DNA from: JADDRA01 sp051005375
GTDB taxonomy: Bacteria > Actinomycetota > Acidimicrobiia > Acidimicrobiales > CADCSY01
Direction: 5' to 3'
NCBI GenBank assembly: GCA_051005375.1
Contig: JBPCJK010000095.1
Coordinates: forward strand, 1 to 24,439
DNA: 24,439 nucleotides
Position numbers and translations under genes: made by a program. Positions 21,343 through 24,439 of the stretch are shown here, one piece after another. Position 1 is the stretch's first letter. Every line of letters begins with the position of its first letter. The notes under the pieces are model-generated. The model saw only the letters and a program-made list of their open reading frames with translations, did no database searches and was not told the origin of the DNA.

Positions 21343-21828
21343 GTGGTGCAGATGGAGCTCCTCGGGGTGCGCCTGGAGTTGCCGGCCAACGCCCCCGTGG
21401 TGCTGCTGCGGGAGCAGGATGGGGGCCGACGGGTGCTGCCCATCTACATCGGCCCCGAGGAGGCCAAGGCCATCGCCCTCGCCCTCGACGGGATCTCCAC
21501 TCCCCGTCCCATGACCCACGACCTCATGCGTGATCTGCTCGTCGCCCTCGGCGCCTCGGTCAGCCGGGTGGTGCTGACCGAGCTTCGGGACAGCACCTTC
21601 TTCGCCGAGATCGAGCTGGCGCTCGCCGGCAAGGTTCATCGGGTGTCCAGCCGCCCGTCCGACGCCATCGCCCTGGCCGTGCGGGTCGACGCCTCCATCT
21701 TCGCCAGCCACGAGGTGCTTGACGACGCCGCCGCTCCCGCCACTGAGGGCGCCCCCGATCAGGACCAGATCGTGGACGAGTTCCGACAGTTCATCGAGCA
21801 GGTGAACCCGGAGGACTTCAGCAGCTAG
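21343..21828 (+). CDS. DUF151 (bifunctional nuclease-type) protein, Rv1829-like
   Basis: The 161-residue protein is a full DUF151 domain. It starts MELLGVRLELPANAPVVLLR, has RRVLPIYIGPEEAKAIALAL and RPMTHDLMRDLL, and shows the signature RPSDAIALAVRVDASIFAS. An acidic tail, EEDF-like (VNPEDFSS), closes it. Plant relatives have DNase and RNase activity; the bacterial role is unsettled. GTG 21343 is chosen for the -10 box; ATG 21352 is an alternative. Its position after ftsR and before the second merR matches Rv1829. Confidence 0.9.
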   Translation: MVQMELLGVRLELPANAPVVLLREQDGGRRVLPIYIGPEEAKAIALALDGISTPRPMTHDLMRDLLVALGASVSRVVLTELRDSTFFAEIELALAGKVHRVSSRPSDAIALAVRVDASIFASHEVLDDAAAPATEGAPDQDQIVDEFRQFIEQVNPEDFSS

Positions 21829-21897
21829 AACGTCCTCAGCGAGGAGCCACTCGGGGGGGAGGACCGGTCGGTCGCCAGCCAGGCATCGCCGCATGGC

Positions 21898-21925
21898 TTG
21901 ACGTGGGGAGAAGCCGGGCTAGCAT
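21898..21925 (+). promoter_or_regulatory. sigma-70-type promoter of the second merR
   Basis: TTGACG (21898-21903) and TAGCAT (21920-21925) are separated by 16 nt, the only well-formed -35/-10 pair noticed in the window. The message would have a leader of about 47 nt with GGAGAGGAGAG before ATG 21979. Confidence 0.65.
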
Positions 21926-21978
21926 GACACCGACGTAATTCGCGTCCTGGGACGACCGGCGGAGAGGAGAGTGCCCTG

Positions 21979-22476
<498 letters not shown>

Positions 22477-22504
22477 CGCACCCGTCCAACAATTCTCGAA
22501 GCCG

Positions 22505-23566
22505 GTGTCAGCAGGCCTGTCGCGCTCTCCAATCCACTCCCTGCACACCAACGCCGGTGCCAAGATGGCCCCCTTCGGCGGCTGGGACATGCCGCTGGCC
22601 TACCCGACCGGGACCCTCGCCGAGCACCGGGCGTGTCGCTCTGCGGTGGCGATGTTCGACGTCAGCCACCTGGGGACGGTGCGGGTGACCGGGCCCGACG
22701 CCTACGACTGCCTCCAGGCAACCCTCTCCAACGACCTGCGCAAGGTCGGCCCCGGCCGGGCCCAGTACTCCCACCTGCTCGATCCGATCGACGCCTCGGT
22801 CCTTGACGACGTCATCGTGTGGTGGGTGACCGTGGAGCGCTTCGATGTGATGCCCAACGCCTCCAACACCGATCGGGTGCGGGATGCCATCGGTGGCAGC
22901 GACGTTACCACCGAACGGGCGGTGCTCGCCGTCCAGGGACCTCAGGCCCGGTCCTGCCTGGGGAAGGTGTGGCCGGACGCCGCCGAGGTGGCCCACTTCG
23001 CGGTGGCCGAGCTCTCCTGGAACGGGACTACCTGCGGGGTGGCGGGCACGGGCTACACGGGCGAGGACGGTGTGGAGATCGCCGTACCGGCGCCGGCTGC
23101 CTCTGCCCTGTGGCAGGCCCTGGTCGGCGCCGGGGCCACCCCCGCCGGCCTCGGCGCCCGCGACACCCTCCGTCTGGAAGCCGGGTTGCCCCTCCACGGC
23201 CACGAGCTGGGCCCGGGCATCACCCCGCTCCAGGCCGGGCTGGGATGGGTGGTGGGCTGGGACAAGCCCGAACTGGTCGCACGGGCTGCCCTGGAGGCCG
23301 AACGGCGCACCGGGGTGAGCCGGCGGCTGCGGGGCATCGAGCTCGACGGGCGTCGTCCCCCTCGACAGGGCCAGACGGTGCGCCACCAGGGCGAGGAGGT
23401 GGGCACCGTGACCAGCGGGAACTTCTCGCCCGGGCTGGAGCGGGGCATCGCCTTGGCCTTCGTCCCCCCCGACCTGGCCGTCGGGGCCCGGATCACCGTC
23501 GATCTGTCGTCCGGCCCCGCTGAGGGGCGGCTGACGGCACCGCCCTTCGTCCGAGGGCAGGGCTAA
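22505..23566 (+). CDS. gcvT: glycine cleavage system T protein (aminomethyltransferase)
   Basis: GcvT takes the aminomethyl group from GcvH, releases ammonia and passes the one-carbon unit to tetrahydrofolate. The 353-residue product contains AKMAPFGGWDMPLAYP, FDVSHLGTVRVTGPDA, DDVIVWW (with the conserved Asp), NASNTDR, GTGYTGEDGVEIAVP and GLGARDTLRLEAGLPLHGHE, all in family order. The frame is open to 22409 inside the merR gene, but GTG 22505 (VSAGLSRSPIHSLH) gives the usual length and avoids a 68-nt overlap. No clear ribosome binding site is present. The gcvPA start lies 5 nt past its stop. Confidence 0.93.
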   Translation: MSAGLSRSPIHSLHTNAGAKMAPFGGWDMPLAYPTGTLAEHRACRSAVAMFDVSHLGTVRVTGPDAYDCLQATLSNDLRKVGPGRAQYSHLLDPIDASVLDDVIVWWVTVERFDVMPNASNTDRVRDAIGGSDVTTERAVLAVQGPQARSCLGKVWPDAAEVAHFAVAELSWNGTTCGVAGTGYTGEDGVEIAVPAPAASALWQALVGAGATPAGLGARDTLRLEAGLPLHGHELGPGITPLQAGLGWVVGWDKPELVARAALEAERRTGVSRRLRGIELDGRRPPRQGQTVRHQGEEVGTVTSGNFSPGLERGIALAFVPPDLAVGARITVDLSSGPAEGRLTAPPFVRGQG

Positions 23567-23571
23567 CAGGG

Positions 23572-24439
23572 GTGGCCGACTACGTCCCCCACACCGCGGC
23601 GGAGATCGAAGCCATGCTCGGCTTCCTCGGCCTGTCGTCGCTCGACGAGCTCTTCAAGGTGGTGCCCGAGGCCCTGCGGCTGGTGGCCCGACCTGGTCCC
23701 GAACCTGGGACGCAGCGGTTCCTCGACCTGGCCGACGGGCTGGGGGAGCCCGACGTGGCCGACGAGCTGGAGCGCCTGGCGGCGGCCAACACGCCGTGCA
23801 CGGGCCGGGGCGCGGCCTCCGGCCAGGGCCTGGTGTGCTTCGCCGGGGGCGGTGCCTACGACCACGACGTGCCCGAGGCCGTCCGGGCCATCGCCTCCCG
23901 CTCGGAGTACGTCACCGCCTACACCCCCTACCAACCTGAGGTGTCCCAGGGCGTGCTCCAGGCCCTGTTCGAGTACCAGACCATGATCGCCCGCCTGACC
24001 GGGCTGGAGGTGGCCAACGCGTCGCTCTACGACGGGGCCAGCGCCCTGGTGGAGGGGGTCAACCTGGCGATGGCCGCCACCGGCCGCTCCACGGTGTGGC
24101 TGAGCCGGGGGGTCAACCCCGGCTGGAGGGGGGTGGCGCAGACGTTCGCGGCTGGCACCGGGCACGACCTGGTCGACGTGCCGCTGATGGACGGCACCAC
24201 GTCGTGGCCGAGGTCGGGCCAGCCCGGGGCGGTGGTGGTGCAGCAACCCAACTACCTCGGCTGCCTCGAGGATCTGGCCGAGGCGCGGGGGGTGGCGGAC
24301 GAGGCCGGCGTGCTGCTGGTGGTGGCCTTCGACCCCGTGGCGGCGGCCCTCGTCCGCTCGCCGGGCGACCTCGGCGCCGACGTGGTGGTGGGCGAAGGCC
24401 AGGCCTTCGGCACGCCCTTGTCCTTCGGCGGCCCTCTGC
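23572..24439 (+). CDS. gcvPA: glycine dehydrogenase (decarboxylating) subunit 1, N-terminal part
   Basis: The reading frame from GTG 23572 runs off the window, with 289 residues visible. The start VADYVPHTAAEIEAMLGFLG, the mid part YVTAYTPYQPEVSQGVLQAL followed by FEYQTMIARLTGLEVANASL, and YDGASALVEGVNLA belong to the N-terminal half of the split P protein (GcvPA, about 440 residues in full). Together with GcvPB it decarboxylates glycine and loads the lipoyl arm of GcvH; the PLP lysine is in GcvPB, outside the window. It follows gcvT by 5 nt in one operon. Confidence 0.93.
   Translation, partial: MADYVPHTAAEIEAMLGFLGLSSLDELFKVVPEALRLVARPGPEPGTQRFLDLADGLGEPDVADELERLAAANTPCTGRGAASGQGLVCFAGGGAYDHDVPEAVRAIASRSEYVTAYTPYQPEVSQGVLQALFEYQTMIARLTGLEVANASLYDGASALVEGVNLAMAATGRSTVWLSRGVNPGWRGVAQTFAAGTGHDLVDVPLMDGTTSWPRSGQPGAVVVQQPNYLGCLEDLAEARGVADEAGVLLVVAFDPVAAALVRSPGDLGADVVVGEGQAFGTPLSFGGPL

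Noticed and set aside
22477..22504. Glycine riboswitch before gcvT or gcvH
   Set aside because: The gaps are 28 and 43 nt, too short, and no conserved core was seen.

Overview
The window is a GC-rich stretch of an actinobacterial chromosome, probably from the Acidimicrobiia or a near relative. Three things point there. The right half has the same gene order as the Mycobacterium tuberculosis Rv1822 to Rv1832 neighbourhood (pgsA2, gcvH, garA, merR/ftsR, DUF151, merR, gcv). There is an F420-type luciferase-like oxidoreductase. Many start codons sit 6-12 nt after a TANNNT-like -10 box with no ribosome binding site, the signature of leaderless transcripts. This is read from sequence alone; no database search was possible.

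Layout. 1-2128: the 3' end of der, a membrane-anchored SpoIIE/RsbU-type phosphatase and a 70-residue zinc-ribbon membrane protein. 2125-3960: a wrecked region holding an nrdB without its N-terminus and with an amber codon, two joined scraps of nrdA on the other strand, and a helix-turn-helix/B12-binding regulator whose middle third lies inverted. 3971-6280: intact metE (B12-independent methionine synthase, minus strand). 6384-6458: tRNA-Pro(GGG), followed by a short decayed second copy of a metE segment. 6688-9286: csoR-copA copper-efflux operon with a CsoR-like operator. 9426-10691: secreted coiled-coil D,D-carboxypeptidase. 10750-11930: yceI and a marR repressor with two related palindromic operators. 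12052-12625: cold-shock protein and a SHOCT-like small protein. 12645-13593: F420-type oxidoreductase pseudogene with three lesions. 13637-15014: hypothetical genes, including a GTGA-coupled pair with a zinc ribbon. 15072-16440: SRAP (HMCES/YedK) and pgsA. 16450-18936: an 828-residue nucleotidyltransferase-phosphomannomutase fusion whose mutase half has lost its catalytic motifs. 18980-24439: gcvH, a GarA-like FHA protein, an FtsR-like MerR, a PLDc_N/DUF2510 membrane protein, the DUF151 nuclease, a second MerR, gcvT and the start of gcvPA.

How it works together. The right end combines the glycine cleavage system (H, T and P1) with an FHA switch protein and two MerR regulators, linking one-carbon/glycine metabolism with signalling and possibly cell division. 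metE lies next to the remains of a cobalamin-binding regulator and carries no visible B12 riboswitch, which suggests that a former B12-responsive control was lost. Lesions are confined to 2830-3920 and 12890-13520, while long genes around them (metE, copA, the 828-codon fusion) are unbroken. That favours real gene decay or local misassembly over general base-calling error.
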